A program made the translations under genes and the position numbers. Below the pieces are notes generated by a model. The model saw only the letters and a list, made by a program, of their open reading frames with translations, made no database searches and was not told the origin of the DNA. From Mycolicibacterium peregrinum (GTDB lineage: Bacteria > Actinomycetota > Actinomycetes > Mycobacteriales > Mycobacteriaceae), in NCBI RefSeq assembly GCF_002102345.1, contig NZ_LQPP01000043.1, positions 62,001 through 126,000 on the forward strand: a DNA stretch of 64,000 bases, given 5' to 3'. Within the stretch, counting starts at the first letter, position 1; each line of letters begins with the position of its first letter. Positions 18,450-27,527 of this stretch are shown here, piece after piece.

Positions 18450-19979
18450 ATGACAGCGACGCCAGATGTAGCTCTGACCGGAGAGTTCACGGGTTCCGGC
18501 ACCATTTACAACCCCGCAACCGGCGCCGTCGCCGGCCAAGTGACCTGGACCGACGCGGCCGACGTGCCGCGTATCGCGGCCGGTCTGCGGGAAGCTCAGA
18601 AGGAGTGGGAGGCTCGCGGCGCCAAAGGCCGCGCCAAGGTTCTTTCCCGCTACGCGGTGTGGTTGGGCGATCACCGCGACGAGATCGAGAAACTCCTGAT
18701 CGCCGAGACCGGCAAGTCGGCCATGGACGCCGCGCAAGAGGTCCCGCTGCTGATCATGATCCTCTCGTACTACATCAAGGTGGTCGAGGAGGCGATGGCG
18801 CCGGATACGCGTCCGGCCGCGCTGCCCATCATGTCGATCAAGAAGATCGCCGTGCATTACCGGCCGCGCGCCGTCGTCGGGATCATCGCGCCGTGGAACT
18901 ACCCCGTGGCCAACGCCATGATGGACGCCATCGGCGCCCTGGCTGCCGGATGCGCGGTGCTGCTCAAGCCGTCTGAGCGCACCCCGCTGACCGCCGAGGT
19001 GCTGCTGCGCGGCTGGCTGGACTCCGGTGCCCCCGAGGTGTTCGCCCTGGCGCAGGGTGCACGTGCGGTGTCCGAGGCCGTCATCGACAACTCCGACTAC
19101 GTTCAGTTCACCGGTTCCTGTGCGACCGGAGCCAAGGTGATGGAGCGTGCGGCCCGTCGTCTGACCCCGGTGAGCCTGGAGCTCGGCGGCAAGGACCCGA
19201 TGATCGTGCTCGAGGACGCCGACGTCGAGCTGGCCGCCAACGCCGCGGTGTGGGGCGGGATGTTCAACGCCGGCCAGACCTGCGTGTCCGTCGAGCGGGT
19301 CTATGTGCTCGACCCGGTCTACGACCAGTTCGTCGCCGCCACCGTGAAAGCCGTCGAGAACCTCAAGATGGGCACCGGCGAGGGCTACCACTTCGGCTCC
19401 CAGATCGACGACAGCCAGGTGGCGATCACCGAACGCCACGTCAACGAGGCCGTCGCCGCCGGCGCCAAGGCGCTGACCGGTGGAAAGCGCCCCGAGGGCG
19501 GTGGCAGCTTCTTCGAGCCGACCGTGCTGGTCGACGTCGACCACTCGATGGCCTGCATGACCGAGGAGACCTTCGGTCCGACCCTGCCGATCATGAAGGT
19601 GTCCTCGGTCGAGGAAGCCATTCGGCTGGCCAACGACAGCCCCTACGGGCTGAGCGCCTCGGTGTTCTCCAAGGATGTCGACCGGGCCAAGGCCATTGCG
19701 CTGCAGCTTGATTGCGGTGCAGTCAACGTCAACGACGTCATCTCCAACCTGATGTGCACCACCGCGCCGATGGGCGGTTGGAAGACCTCGGGCATCGGTG
19801 CCCGCTTCGGCGGCGTCGACGGGGTGCGCAAGTTCTGCAAGCAGGAGACCGTGGTGGTGCCGCGCACCAGTGTGGGTGCCGGCGGCAGCTACTACAACAA
19901 CTCCGAGAAGGCGATCGTCCGGATGAACAAACTGCTGACCAAGCTGGCGCTGGCGCGTCCGCGCCGCAAGGCCAAGTAA
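18450..19979 (+). CDS. NAD(P)-dependent aldehyde dehydrogenase
   Basis: 509 residues of the aldehyde dehydrogenase superfamily. Visible are APWNYP (cofactor-site strand), KPSERTPL, FTGSCATGAKV (nucleotide loop), LELGGKDP with the general-base Glu, and GQTCVSVERV with the catalytic Cys at about residue 284. It oxidises an aldehyde to the acid; the closest broad types are the succinate-semialdehyde and long-chain/aromatic aldehyde groups, which cannot be separated here. The C-terminus carries a basic 25-residue extension (LARPRRKAK). The ATG at 18450 is chosen because the N-terminal domain begins soon after. It stands alone and is followed by a hairpin. Confidence 0.9.
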   Translation: MTATPDVALTGEFTGSGTIYNPATGAVAGQVTWTDAADVPRIAAGLREAQKEWEARGAKGRAKVLSRYAVWLGDHRDEIEKLLIAETGKSAMDAAQEVPLLIMILSYYIKVVEEAMAPDTRPAALPIMSIKKIAVHYRPRAVVGIIAPWNYPVANAMMDAIGALAAGCAVLLKPSERTPLTAEVLLRGWLDSGAPEVFALAQGARAVSEAVIDNSDYVQFTGSCATGAKVMERAARRLTPVSLELGGKDPMIVLEDADVELAANAAVWGGMFNAGQTCVSVERVYVLDPVYDQFVAATVKAVENLKMGTGEGYHFGSQIDDSQVAITERHVNEAVAAGAKALTGGKRPEGGGSFFEPTVLVDVDHSMACMTEETFGPTLPIMKVSSVEEAIRLANDSPYGLSASVFSKDVDRAKAIALQLDCGAVNVNDVISNLMCTTAPMGGWKTSGIGARFGGVDGVRKFCKQETVVVPRTSVGAGGSYYNNSEKAIVRMNKLLTKLALARPRRKAK

Positions 19980-20005
19980 CTCCGAGTAACGCACTACCAG
20001 GCGTT

Positions 20006-20038
20006 CACCCCGGCGACACCTTGGTGTTCGCCGGGGTG
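20006..20038 (+). terminator. Hairpin terminator after the aldehyde dehydrogenase gene
   Basis: Stem CACCCCGGCGA (20006-20016) pairs with TCGCCGGGGTG (20028-20038) and is extended inside by CACC/GGTG. It lies between the aldehyde dehydrogenase stop and the PPK2 start and has no T-tract. Confidence 0.6.
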
Positions 20039-20052
20039 GATACCGTCGGCCG

Positions 20053-20910
20053 GTGACTCTCGACATCACCGGGTACACGGTCCGCGACGACGACGATGAC
20101 GATCCCGAACTGCTGCTGCAGCCCAGCGGCGAGGTCGTCGACACCTGGCGGGAGAACTACCCGTACGACGACCGCATGTCGCGGCAGGAGTACGAAGAAC
20201 AGAAGCGCCTGCTGCAGATCGAACTGCTGAAGCTGCAGAAGTGGAGCCAGGGCAACGGACTCCGGCACGTCATCGTGTTCGAGGGGCGTGACGCCGCCGG
20301 CAAGGGCGGCACCATCAAGCGGTTCATGGAACACCTGAACCCCCGCGGAGCCCGCGTGGTCGCGCTGGAGAAGCCGACCGAGAAAGAACGCACCCAGTGG
20401 TACTTCCAGCGCTACGTGCAGCACCTGCCCGCCGCCGGTGAGATCGTGCTGTTCGACCGCTCCTGGTACAACCGCGCCGGGGTGGAACGCGTGATGGGCT
20501 ACTGCTCGCCCAAACAGCACGCCGAATTCATCCGGCAGGCCCCGCTGTTCGAGCAGATGCTGGTCAACGATGGCATCAGCCTCACCAAGCTGTGGTTCTC
20601 GGTCACTCAGTCCGAACAGCGCACCCGGTTCACCATCCGTCAGGTCGACCCGGTGCGGCAGTGGAAACTCTCACCCACCGACCTCGCATCGCTGGACAAG
20701 TGGGACGACTACACCGCCGCCAAGGAAGACATGTTCGCCTGGACCGACACTGAAATGGCGCCCTGGACGGTGGTCAAGAGCAACGACAAGAAACGCGCCC
20801 GCATCAACGCGATGCGCCACGTGCTCGGTAAGTTCGATTACGACAACAAGGATTTTGAGGTGGTCGGCCACGCCGATCCGCTGATCGTGGGGCGAGCCCT
20901 GTCGGACTGA
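20053..20910 (+). CDS. ppk2: Polyphosphate kinase 2 (PPK2), nucleotide-polyphosphate phosphotransferase
   Basis: 285 residues. An acidic N-terminus is followed by Walker A (GRDAAGKGGT), a lid segment with KPTEKERTQWYFQRY, and Walker B (FDRSWYNRAG). These define the PPK2 family, which transfers phosphate between polyphosphate and nucleotides. This copy resembles the one-domain type represented by M. tuberculosis Rv3232c, which favours making GTP or ATP from polyphosphate. The GTG start is at 20053. A 36-nt gap and a strong AGGAGG site lead into the next membrane protein gene, so the two may be one operon. A second, diverged PPK2 is encoded at 37.8 kb. Confidence 0.92.
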   Translation: MTLDITGYTVRDDDDDDPELLLQPSGEVVDTWRENYPYDDRMSRQEYEEQKRLLQIELLKLQKWSQGNGLRHVIVFEGRDAAGKGGTIKRFMEHLNPRGARVVALEKPTEKERTQWYFQRYVQHLPAAGEIVLFDRSWYNRAGVERVMGYCSPKQHAEFIRQAPLFEQMLVNDGISLTKLWFSVTQSEQRTRFTIRQVDPVRQWKLSPTDLASLDKWDDYTAAKEDMFAWTDTEMAPWTVVKSNDKKRARINAMRHVLGKFDYDNKDFEVVGHADPLIVGRALSD

Positions 20911-20946
20911 ACGGTCTGGCCGCCGCCCGAGAACTAGGAGGACGGC

Positions 20947-21795
20947 GTGCGCTTCGTCATGACGCTGTTCCTGTGGGTGTTGACGACGATCCTGCTGGCC
21001 GCGGCGCTGCCGTCGGCGTGGGTGCAGAAGAACATCATCGACCAGCAGGGGTACTCGTCCTTCGCCGCAGGTGCCGCCGGCGACCCGCAGTTGCAGCAGG
21101 CCGTCGCCGGGGAACTCACCACCCAGGTGCAGTCCCTGGCGGCACAGAACGGGGCACAGGTGGATTCACGGCAGATCCGCGCCGTGGCAGGTGCCTACAC
21201 CGCCGGACCGGACTTTCCCGGACAGTTCGCCCTGGCCAACCAGCTTGCGCACACCTGGATGTTCACCGACCGGCTGTCGCGGGACGAGAACGGCAGTTGG
21301 GTGATCGATGTGGCCCCGATGCTCAGGGACACCTCGTTCCGCGAAACCCTGTCCAACTTCGGAGTCGAAGTGCCGCAAACACTTACGGTCCCCATCGCCT
21401 CGTCGGCCCCGGACAATCTGCGGCCAGGGATCCTGCGGCCGCTCGCGGTGTGGGGCCCGTGGGTCAGCGTCGGGGTGACGGTGCTGGCCGGTGTCTTCGC
21501 CCTGCTGACCCTGGCAGCCGCGCGCGCCCGCGGTAAAACCCTTGCTGCCCTGGGTATTTCCGCCCTGCTGGTAGGAGCTGCCGGATGGGCCGGGCTGGAG
21601 GCGGGCCGGCGCTACCTCAACGAGGCGCTCAACCACACCAGCGGAGACATCCGTCAGATCGCCGACGCCATGGTCGGACATGCCATCGACAGCCTGCACC
21701 AATGGCTCAACCTCGCCCTGGCGGCCGGCGGTGCGTTGGTGGTGTTCGGGATCGTGGTGGCGCTGCTCGGTGGGTTGCGGCGTCGACCAGCTTGA
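20947..21795 (+). CDS. Multi-pass membrane protein of unknown function
   Basis: 282 residues: one N-terminal membrane helix (about 3-23), an outside region of about 150 residues rich in Gln, Ala and Gly (residues 30-165), then three C-terminal membrane helices (about 168-190, 195-215 and 250-275). The outside region has no recognised motif. The GTG start at 20947 has an excellent AGGAGG site 8 nt upstream. It follows ppk2 closely and faces the zinc-peptidase gene tail to tail. Function unknown. Confidence 0.72.
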   Translation: MRFVMTLFLWVLTTILLAAALPSAWVQKNIIDQQGYSSFAAGAAGDPQLQQAVAGELTTQVQSLAAQNGAQVDSRQIRAVAGAYTAGPDFPGQFALANQLAHTWMFTDRLSRDENGSWVIDVAPMLRDTSFRETLSNFGVEVPQTLTVPIASSAPDNLRPGILRPLAVWGPWVSVGVTVLAGVFALLTLAAARARGKTLAALGISALLVGAAGWAGLEAGRRYLNEALNHTSGDIRQIADAMVGHAIDSLHQWLNLALAAGGALVVFGIVVALLGGLRRRPA

Positions 21796-21824
21796 GTTCG
21801 GGGTGCGCCCAGTAGGTTTTGCCG

Positions 21825-22985
21825 CTACGACACGTCGCTGGCAGGGGAAAGCCAGGTGTTGCATTCGCCGATCTTGTTGAGGCGGTAGCCCTGATCCCAC
21901 CAGGTTCCATAGTGCTCAGGCGATCCGTGGTCGCGTGGCGAAACGGCATCCCAATGGCCGTTTGCAATCACCTGGTAATCGGCCACGGTGAACCGGCCTC
22001 CGGTGTCGACGATGGAGCCGACGAACATGCCGGAGAAGCACTGCGCCTGTAGCTCCATGCGGCGCGACAGTTCCAGTCCTGGTTCGGACTGTTCGCCCAC
22101 GGCTCGCGCCTGTTTGTACATTTCATCGGAGGTCCCGATGAGGTTCTGGACGTGGTGGCCGTATTCATGGGCGAGCACTGCCAGGTTGAAGATCACCTCG
22201 GCGTTGTCTTTTTTCGGGGACAAGCTGGAAAGCGGCACGGACAGAGTTTCCGTCTTGCTGCAGTACATGCCTGCGAAGCCGCGCATCCCGTCGCTGTCGC
22301 ATCCTTCGGCCAGTGACACCTTGGGACTGCGGAATTCCATTCCCGCCGCAGTGACCAGGGGCTTCCACGCCGTGTCCATGCACGACACCGCTGTCTCGTA
22401 GAAGGCCTGGGCTGCCGCTGCGTCGCTCGGCCAACCGACGGGATTGCATGGTTGTTTGGCCAGTCCGGCGTCGAAGTTGGCAGAGATCCGGTTTTGTCCC
22501 AGCGCCGCCTCGCCGGTGGGCAGGGGCTGCGCCGTGGTGGCGTTTGGGTGCGGTGTCGTGGTGGCGGTGTAGGACGGCGCGGACGTGAGCTCGCTGGTAG
22601 GGACTGCGGCTGCGGGGCTGACCGGCTCGCCGGCACTGGCGGTGCCCTTCTTGTCGAGCACGAATACCCCGGCGGTTACCAGTGCGATCACCACGACGAC
22701 GGCTGCGGCCGAGCCGATCAGGATGGCGGGGCGCCGCGAGCTTCTCGGCAACGGCGCAGGTGTCGGATGGGCGGGGGACGGAGCGCCCCACGGGTCGGCA
22801 TAGTGCTGCTGCTGGGGAGGCGGACCCGACGGCGCAGTTGCCCAGGGGTCGACAGCCGAGGTCCACGGGTCGGCCGGCTTGGCCGTGCTCTTCTCGGCCG
22901 GTGTGAACGGGTCGGCGCCCGCGGCGAAGGGATTGTTGTCATCCCAGGACTTGGGCGGCGGACCGAACGGACCCCACGACTGCAT
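21825..22985 (-). CDS. Membrane-anchored neutral zinc metallopeptidase (YpfJ family)
   Basis: 386 residues. A Pro/Asp/Trp-rich cytosolic N-terminus (DPWTSAVDPWATAPSG) leads to one membrane helix (about 110-132, AILIGSAAAVVVVIALVTAGVFVL), a Thr/Pro linker and a C-terminal peptidase-like domain. HEYGHH is the zinc-binding active site, followed by the ELQAQCFSGMF segment with the third ligand. This is the YpfJ-type putative metalloprotease family; substrates are unknown. The ATG at 22985 starts MQSWGPFGPPP, a typical start for this group. Paired cysteines in the outside domain suggest disulfides. Confidence 0.85.
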   Translation of the reverse strand: MQSWGPFGPPPKSWDDNNPFAAGADPFTPAEKSTAKPADPWTSAVDPWATAPSGPPPQQQHYADPWGAPSPAHPTPAPLPRSSRRPAILIGSAAAVVVVIALVTAGVFVLDKKGTASAGEPVSPAAAVPTSELTSAPSYTATTTPHPNATTAQPLPTGEAALGQNRISANFDAGLAKQPCNPVGWPSDAAAAQAFYETAVSCMDTAWKPLVTAAGMEFRSPKVSLAEGCDSDGMRGFAGMYCSKTETLSVPLSSLSPKKDNAEVIFNLAVLAHEYGHHVQNLIGTSDEMYKQARAVGEQSEPGLELSRRMELQAQCFSGMFVGSIVDTGGRFTVADYQVIANGHWDAVSPRDHGSPEHYGTWWDQGYRLNKIGECNTWLSPASDVS

Positions 22986-23032
22986 TTCGAGAACGATACT
23001 GGCCCGATCAGCGCGGCTGCGCACCAATTCCC

Positions 23033-23103
23033 GGCAGGGCCCCGCTAGCCGCTCAGCGTTTGCCAGAGGAACTCGTACGTCAGCGCGGACCTGAACGCCG
23101 CCT
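23033..23103. repeat. 71-bp direct repeat: duplicated 3' end of the prolyl oligopeptidase gene
   Basis: These 71 bp match 24925-24995 with one mismatch. They carry, on the minus strand, the last 18 or so codons and stop codon of the peptidase (AAFRSALTYEFLWQTLSG, then TAG) but no upstream peptidase sequence. It is therefore a pseudogene fragment lying between the zinc-peptidase start and the stop of the PQQ-propeller gene. Confidence 0.85.
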
Positions 23104-23121
23104 CCAGCGTCAGCGGCCGTT

Positions 23122-24684
23122 TCACGCCCACCGGTGTATGCCCTGTATGCCGCCCGTCGAAGCGGAAAACAGCCCATGGCCAAGCCACTTCGCGCCGTTC
23201 ATGTCGTTGTTCTGCTTCTGCCAGACTTCCTGCGCGCTTGTTACATCCAGGCACGTCACCCCGTGCACACTCATGCCTGAGTCGACCAGTACGCGTTGAC
23301 CGTCGTAGCCCTGCGCCCAGGTGATCTGTTCCGGGTAGTCCGTGGATATCGACAAGTACGCGTTGTTGTTGAAGGTGCCGCAATCGTGTGTGCTCAGCTG
23401 CACCGAGCGCTTGTCGCGGTCATCGAGTAGGCCGAGAAAACATGTCTTGTCGCTGCCGAATCCGACGACTTTGGCCGTTTGGCTCGGCGTTACCATGCCC
23501 ACCGACCACAGGATGGCGCCGTTAGCCGGATCGTAGGCACGCAAACCGCCCCTGGATGGGTTGAACGCCACCGGATAGTAAGTACCTGACGAGGCGGTGA
23601 AGTGCATGTCGTTGTCGATCAGCCGGAAGCCGTCGGCGGGTATCGACGCCGTTTTCGCACCGGTGAAGTCGTAGAAGTCGATCGCCGAGGGATTCGACAA
23701 CGCAAAGCCGCTCGCGAAAGCCATACCGCTGTCGACTGCGGGCGCCTCGACGATCGTGCGACCGGAGTTCGCGTCGACCACCCGTCCCGGGCCGCCCGTG
23801 ACGGCGATGATGATGACCGCCTGATCGCCGTAAACGTCCACACCCGCGTTTGTGCGATTGTCGACGCGCCACATTTCGCTGCCGTCGGGCCGGTATCCGG
23901 CCAGCTCCCCAGAGGTTGTTACCACGAACCCGTCACCAGCGGAGTAAAGGTCTGCACCCAATTTGCCGGCCGCGATCTCGTGGTGTTTTTCGGCACCGGT
24001 CTCGGTGTCGAAGAAGATCAACACTTCCTCCAGGCCGTTGCCGGTGGAAAGTGCGCAGGCGATGGTCGTGGACGCGCGATCGACTGCGCAGTCGCCTTGG
24101 ACGAACTTCTTGAGGTCTACATTGGCCGGCGATACCGACTCAGGCCAGCGCGGGGCGCCGTTTGCCGCGTCCAGAGCCATGAGGCCCTGGTCTTCCAGGC
24201 CGACCACAACGGTGTGGCCATCGCCCCCGAGCAGTTGTGGCCATCTGTCTGTCCGGTAACTCCACTTCGGATTTACAGTCGGCTGTTGCAGCGACGCCAT
24301 CTGGATATCGCGGGGCGGACGTAGCGCGCCCAACGGCGCCGGAGCATCGGGGAGGGGCCCGGCCTGCAGCCCTGAAGCGGTACTCGTGGCAGGGCCTTCG
24401 CTGTTCCCGGAGTTCAAGCGCCACAGCACTGTCCCTACTCCGGCCGCGGCGACCACGACCACGGCAACTACCGCGAACACCAGCCACTTCTTGCTCTTGC
24501 GTGGTGGCGGTTGCTGCGGCGGGGCCTGACCTATGACCGGCGGTCCACCCATTGGGAAGGTAAGGGGCGGCTGACCGGCAAACTGGAACGGGCCGGGCCC
24601 TCCGGACGGATACTGGCCGCCCCCGAAAGGATCCCCCGGGACTGGAGGCGGATAGCCGTAAGGCGGGTGGTTCATCGACTCCAT
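23122..24684 (-). CDS. Membrane-anchored PQQ-like beta-propeller protein
   Basis: 520 residues. The first 62 are Pro/Gly-rich (PPYGYPPPVPGDPFGGGQYP), then one membrane helix (KWLVFAVVAVVVVAAAGVGTVLW, about 66-88). The large outside domain holds propeller blades of the PQQ/WD type (GLEDQGLMALDAANGAPRW, GELAGYRPDGSEMWRV, GGLRAYDPANGAILWSVG). Such domains act as scaffolds and are not proof of quinoprotein activity. The layout (Pro-rich tail, helix, outside domain) mirrors the neighbouring zinc-peptidase. The ATG at 24684 or the nearby ATG four codons later may be the start. The gene is bracketed by a 71-bp direct repeat, suggesting it arrived by rearrangement. Confidence 0.78.
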   Translation of the reverse strand: MESMNHPPYGYPPPVPGDPFGGGQYPSGGPGPFQFAGQPPLTFPMGGPPVIGQAPPQQPPPRKSKKWLVFAVVAVVVVAAAGVGTVLWRLNSGNSEGPATSTASGLQAGPLPDAPAPLGALRPPRDIQMASLQQPTVNPKWSYRTDRWPQLLGGDGHTVVVGLEDQGLMALDAANGAPRWPESVSPANVDLKKFVQGDCAVDRASTTIACALSTGNGLEEVLIFFDTETGAEKHHEIAAGKLGADLYSAGDGFVVTTSGELAGYRPDGSEMWRVDNRTNAGVDVYGDQAVIIIAVTGGPGRVVDANSGRTIVEAPAVDSGMAFASGFALSNPSAIDFYDFTGAKTASIPADGFRLIDNDMHFTASSGTYYPVAFNPSRGGLRAYDPANGAILWSVGMVTPSQTAKVVGFGSDKTCFLGLLDDRDKRSVQLSTHDCGTFNNNAYLSISTDYPEQITWAQGYDGQRVLVDSGMSVHGVTCLDVTSAQEVWQKQNNDMNGAKWLGHGLFSASTGGIQGIHRWA

Positions 24685-24924
24685 CCCCCATGGTTCGAGT
24701 CGTCAGGGCATGGGCCTGACGAGTTTTCTGGACCATACCGGAGGGCGGTGTTCCTTCCGCGGAAGAACAGACACAGGGGCTGCGTCCACTCTGTCCCTCA
24801 GATTCGAGCTGAGGACCCCACTCCGTCGGTGTTGCCGGATTCGCACACGGAGCGGGCCAACGCCTTTGGCTGAGTGCCAAGCTTGTTCAGCACGATCATC
24901 CCCAGCACCGCGGCGTCGGTGAGT

Positions 24925-24995
24925 GGCAGGGTCCCGCTAGCCGCTCAGCGTTTGCCAGAGGAACTCGTACGTCAGCGCGGACCTGAACGCCGCCT
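24925..24995. repeat. 71-bp direct repeat, original copy at the peptidase 3' end
   Basis: Parent copy of 23033-23103, spanning the last codons and stop of the prolyl oligopeptidase gene plus 12 bp beyond it. The two copies are 1892 bp apart in the same orientation. The 240-nt stretch 24685-24924 between the PQQ gene start and this repeat holds no gene. Confidence 0.85.
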
Positions 24996-26931
24996 GCTTG
25001 TTGTCGGCCGCGCCGCCGTGGCCGCCTTCGATGTTCTCGTAGTACAACACCCGGTGCCCGGCCGCCTCCAGTGCGGCCGTCATCTTCCTGGCATGGCCGG
25101 GATGCACCCGGTCATCGCGGGTCGAGGTGGTGATCAGGATCGGTGGGTACTTCGCGTCCTTCGAAATATTCTGGTACGGCGAATATTTCGACATGAACTC
25201 CCAGTCCGCCGGATCGTCGGGATTGCCGTACTCGGCCACCCACGACGCGCCCGCCAGCAGCAGGTGGAAGCGCTTCATGTCCAGCAGCGGCACGCTGCAC
25301 ACCAGCGCTCCGAACAGTTCCGGGTAGTGGGTCAGCATGACGCCCATCAGCAGCCCACCGTTGCTGCCGCCGGAGGCGCCGAGCTGCTCGACCGTGGTGA
25401 TGCCGCGGCTCACCAGATCCGCTGCCACCGCGGCGAAATCCTCGTACACCAGGTGGCGGTTCTCCCGCATCGCCTGCTTGTGCCAGTCCGGGCCGTACTC
25501 GCCGCCACCGCGGATGTTGGCCTGCACGAAGGTTCCGCCGCGGGCCAGCCAGGCCCGGCCCGCGCCGCCGAGGTAACCCGGGGTCAGCGAATTCTGGAAT
25601 CCGCCGTAGCCGTAGAGGTGGGTTGGGCTCGGTTCGTCGCGACGCCCGACCACGAAGTACGGAACCTGCGTGCCGTCCTTGGACGTGGCGAAAAACTGCT
25701 CGACGTCGATGCCACTGGCGTCGTAGAACGCCGGTGCCGACTTCACCTCGACCAGCGGGCCGCCGGCGGTGCCGTACAGCAATTTTGACGGCGTGGTGAA
25801 TCCGCTTGAGTTGTAGAAGACTTCGTCACCGAAGTGATCGGAGTCGACGACGATGGTGTCGGTCGCGGGCGGAATGTCCGGCGCATCCCTGTGTTCCCAT
25901 GTGCCGGGAGTGACGATCTCGACGTGGCTGGCGACATCACGCAGCGTGACGAGGATCAGCTTCTCTTTGGTCCACTGCACACCGGCCAGGCTGCTGTGCT
26001 CATCAGGCTCATAGATCATCGCGAGATCGGCTGTGCCGGAAAGAAAGTCGTTGAACTTGGTGCCCAGCAGGGCGCCGGCCGGGTAGGTGACGCCACCCAC
26101 CTGCCAGTCGGTCCGCAGGGAAATCAGCAGCCACTCGCGGTGCAGCGACAGTGACGAGTCGGTCGGGACCTTGAGTTCGACCAGCTCACCGTCGCGCAAC
26201 TCGTAGCGGATGCGATGGTAGAAGTCGGTGTAGCGGCCCAGGCGGGTGTGCTCGAAGCCCGGGCTCCGGTCGACCGATGCGATCACCCGGACATCGGTGG
26301 GCTCCGCCTCGTACACCGTCTCGGCCTCGGCCAACGGCTGGCCACGCCGCCACCGCTTGGCGATCCGCGGATAACCGGACTCGGTCATCGAGCCCTCACC
26401 GAAGTCGGTGCACACCAGCAGGGTGTCCTCGTCCTCCCAGGACACCGACGACTTGGCTTCGGGCAACTCGAACCCGCCCGAGACGAATTCTCTTGTCCGC
26501 ATGTCGAACTCGCGCACCACGGCGGCGTCGGCGCCACCGCGGGACAGGCTGATCATGGCCAGCGTGTGATCCGGCTCGATCACCTCGGGCCCGGACCACA
26601 CCCAGTTCTCGTCCTCGGCGCGGGACAGCTCGTCCAGGTCCAGGATCACGTCCCAGTCCGGATCGTCGGTGCGGTAGCTCTCCAGCGTGGTGCGCCGCCA
26701 CAGGCCGCGCGGATTCGCCTCGTCGCGCCAGAAGTTGTACAGGAACTCACCACGCCGGCCCGGGTAGGGGATCCGCGCATCGGTGTCGAGGATCTCCAGT
26801 ATCTCGGAGCGCATCGTCTCGAAACGTTCACTGTTCAGCTGGGCGATCGTCGGCTCGTTGTGGGCCCGCACCCACGCCAAGGCGTCGTCGCCGGTGATGT
26901 CCTCAAGCCACAGATAAGGGTCCTCAGCCAC
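24937..26931 (-). CDS. Prolyl oligopeptidase family serine peptidase (Rv0457c-like)
   Basis: 664 residues. An N-terminal beta-propeller (about 60-390) is followed by an alpha/beta hydrolase domain. The nucleophile sits in GASGGSNGGLLMG (Ser of GGSNGG), the Asp in STRDDRVHPGHARK and the His in GGHGGAADNKQ: the S9A triad is complete. It starts with EDPYLWLED, the usual N-terminal motif. It hydrolyses short proline-containing peptides, probably in the cytosol because no signal peptide is present. GTG at 26931 is chosen since EDPYLWLED follows at once. Its 3' end has a second copy 1.9 kb downstream. Confidence 0.92.
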   Translation of the reverse strand: MAEDPYLWLEDITGDDALAWVRAHNEPTIAQLNSERFETMRSEILEILDTDARIPYPGRRGEFLYNFWRDEANPRGLWRRTTLESYRTDDPDWDVILDLDELSRAEDENWVWSGPEVIEPDHTLAMISLSRGGADAAVVREFDMRTREFVSGGFELPEAKSSVSWEDEDTLLVCTDFGEGSMTESGYPRIAKRWRRGQPLAEAETVYEAEPTDVRVIASVDRSPGFEHTRLGRYTDFYHRIRYELRDGELVELKVPTDSSLSLHREWLLISLRTDWQVGGVTYPAGALLGTKFNDFLSGTADLAMIYEPDEHSSLAGVQWTKEKLILVTLRDVASHVEIVTPGTWEHRDAPDIPPATDTIVVDSDHFGDEVFYNSSGFTTPSKLLYGTAGGPLVEVKSAPAFYDASGIDVEQFFATSKDGTQVPYFVVGRRDEPSPTHLYGYGGFQNSLTPGYLGGAGRAWLARGGTFVQANIRGGGEYGPDWHKQAMRENRHLVYEDFAAVAADLVSRGITTVEQLGASGGSNGGLLMGVMLTHYPELFGALVCSVPLLDMKRFHLLLAGASWVAEYGNPDDPADWEFMSKYSPYQNISKDAKYPPILITTSTRDDRVHPGHARKMTAALEAAGHRVLYYENIEGGHGGAADNKQAAFRSALTYEFLWQTLSG

Positions 26932-26999
26932 CTGTCCATTGTGACTGCGCGAGTACTGTGAGCTGAACAACACCACTGGCCCGTGGAAGTGAGGACGTG

Positions 27000-27527
27000 A
27001 TGAGTCGAGCACCGGCGCGGGCCCTGATCACCGTGGCCGCCGCCGATCTGCTGACCCGGTTGCAGGAGCGTCACGGGGCGTTGATGTTCCACCAGTCCGG
27101 CGGGTGCTGCGACGGATCGTCGCCGATGTGTTACCCCGACGGCGAATTCATCGTCGGCGATCGCGACATTGTGCTGGCGGTGCTCGACGTGGGCGGTGCG
27201 GACGCGAGGAGCGAAGGGATCTTCGGTGTGCCCGTGTGGATCTCCGGCCCGCAGTTCGAAGCCTGGAAGCACACCCAACTGGTGATTGACGTCGTCCCCG
27301 GTCGGGGCGGTGGGTTCAGCCTGGAAGCACCCGAAGGCATGCGCTTCCTGTCGCGTGGCCGGGCGTTCACCGACGAGGAGAATGCCCTGCTGGCCGAACA
27401 ACCCCCGGTCACAGGTGCGCAGTACAGCGCCGGCGCCCGTCCGCCCGATACCGGCAGCCACCTGGTCGACGAAGCCGCCGACGCCTGCCCGGTACCGGCG
27501 CGAACGGTGCCTACTTCGCCAAGGTGA
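27000..27527 (+). CDS. DUF779-family protein (Rv0459-like)
   Basis: 175 residues. Family marks are FHQSGGCCDGSSPMCY, with a Cys-Cys pair and a third Cys, and ISGPQFEAWKHTQLVIDVVPGRG. DUF779 genes usually sit next to an aldehyde dehydrogenase gene, as in M. tuberculosis, where Rv0458 precedes Rv0459; here no such gene is adjacent, and the aldehyde dehydrogenase gene of this window is 7 kb upstream. The start is GTG 26997 or ATG 27000; the latter is used. The C-terminal 60 residues look less conserved, and the 3' end overlaps the convergent methyltransferase gene by 17 nt. Confidence 0.8.
   Translation: MSRAPARALITVAAADLLTRLQERHGALMFHQSGGCCDGSSPMCYPDGEFIVGDRDIVLAVLDVGGADARSEGIFGVPVWISGPQFEAWKHTQLVIDVVPGRGGGFSLEAPEGMRFLSRGRAFTDEENALLAEQPPVTGAQYSAGARPPDTGSHLVDEAADACPVPARTVPTSPR

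Noticed and set aside
18423..20144. 573-codon minus-strand frame over the aldehyde dehydrogenase gene
   Set aside because: Shadow frame rich in His, Gly and Arg; no motif and no plausible start context.
23045..23383. 112-codon minus-strand frame ending in the peptidase C-terminus
   Set aside because: Only the last 18 or so codons are real peptidase sequence (duplicated fragment); the rest is antisense or out-of-frame to the PQQ gene.
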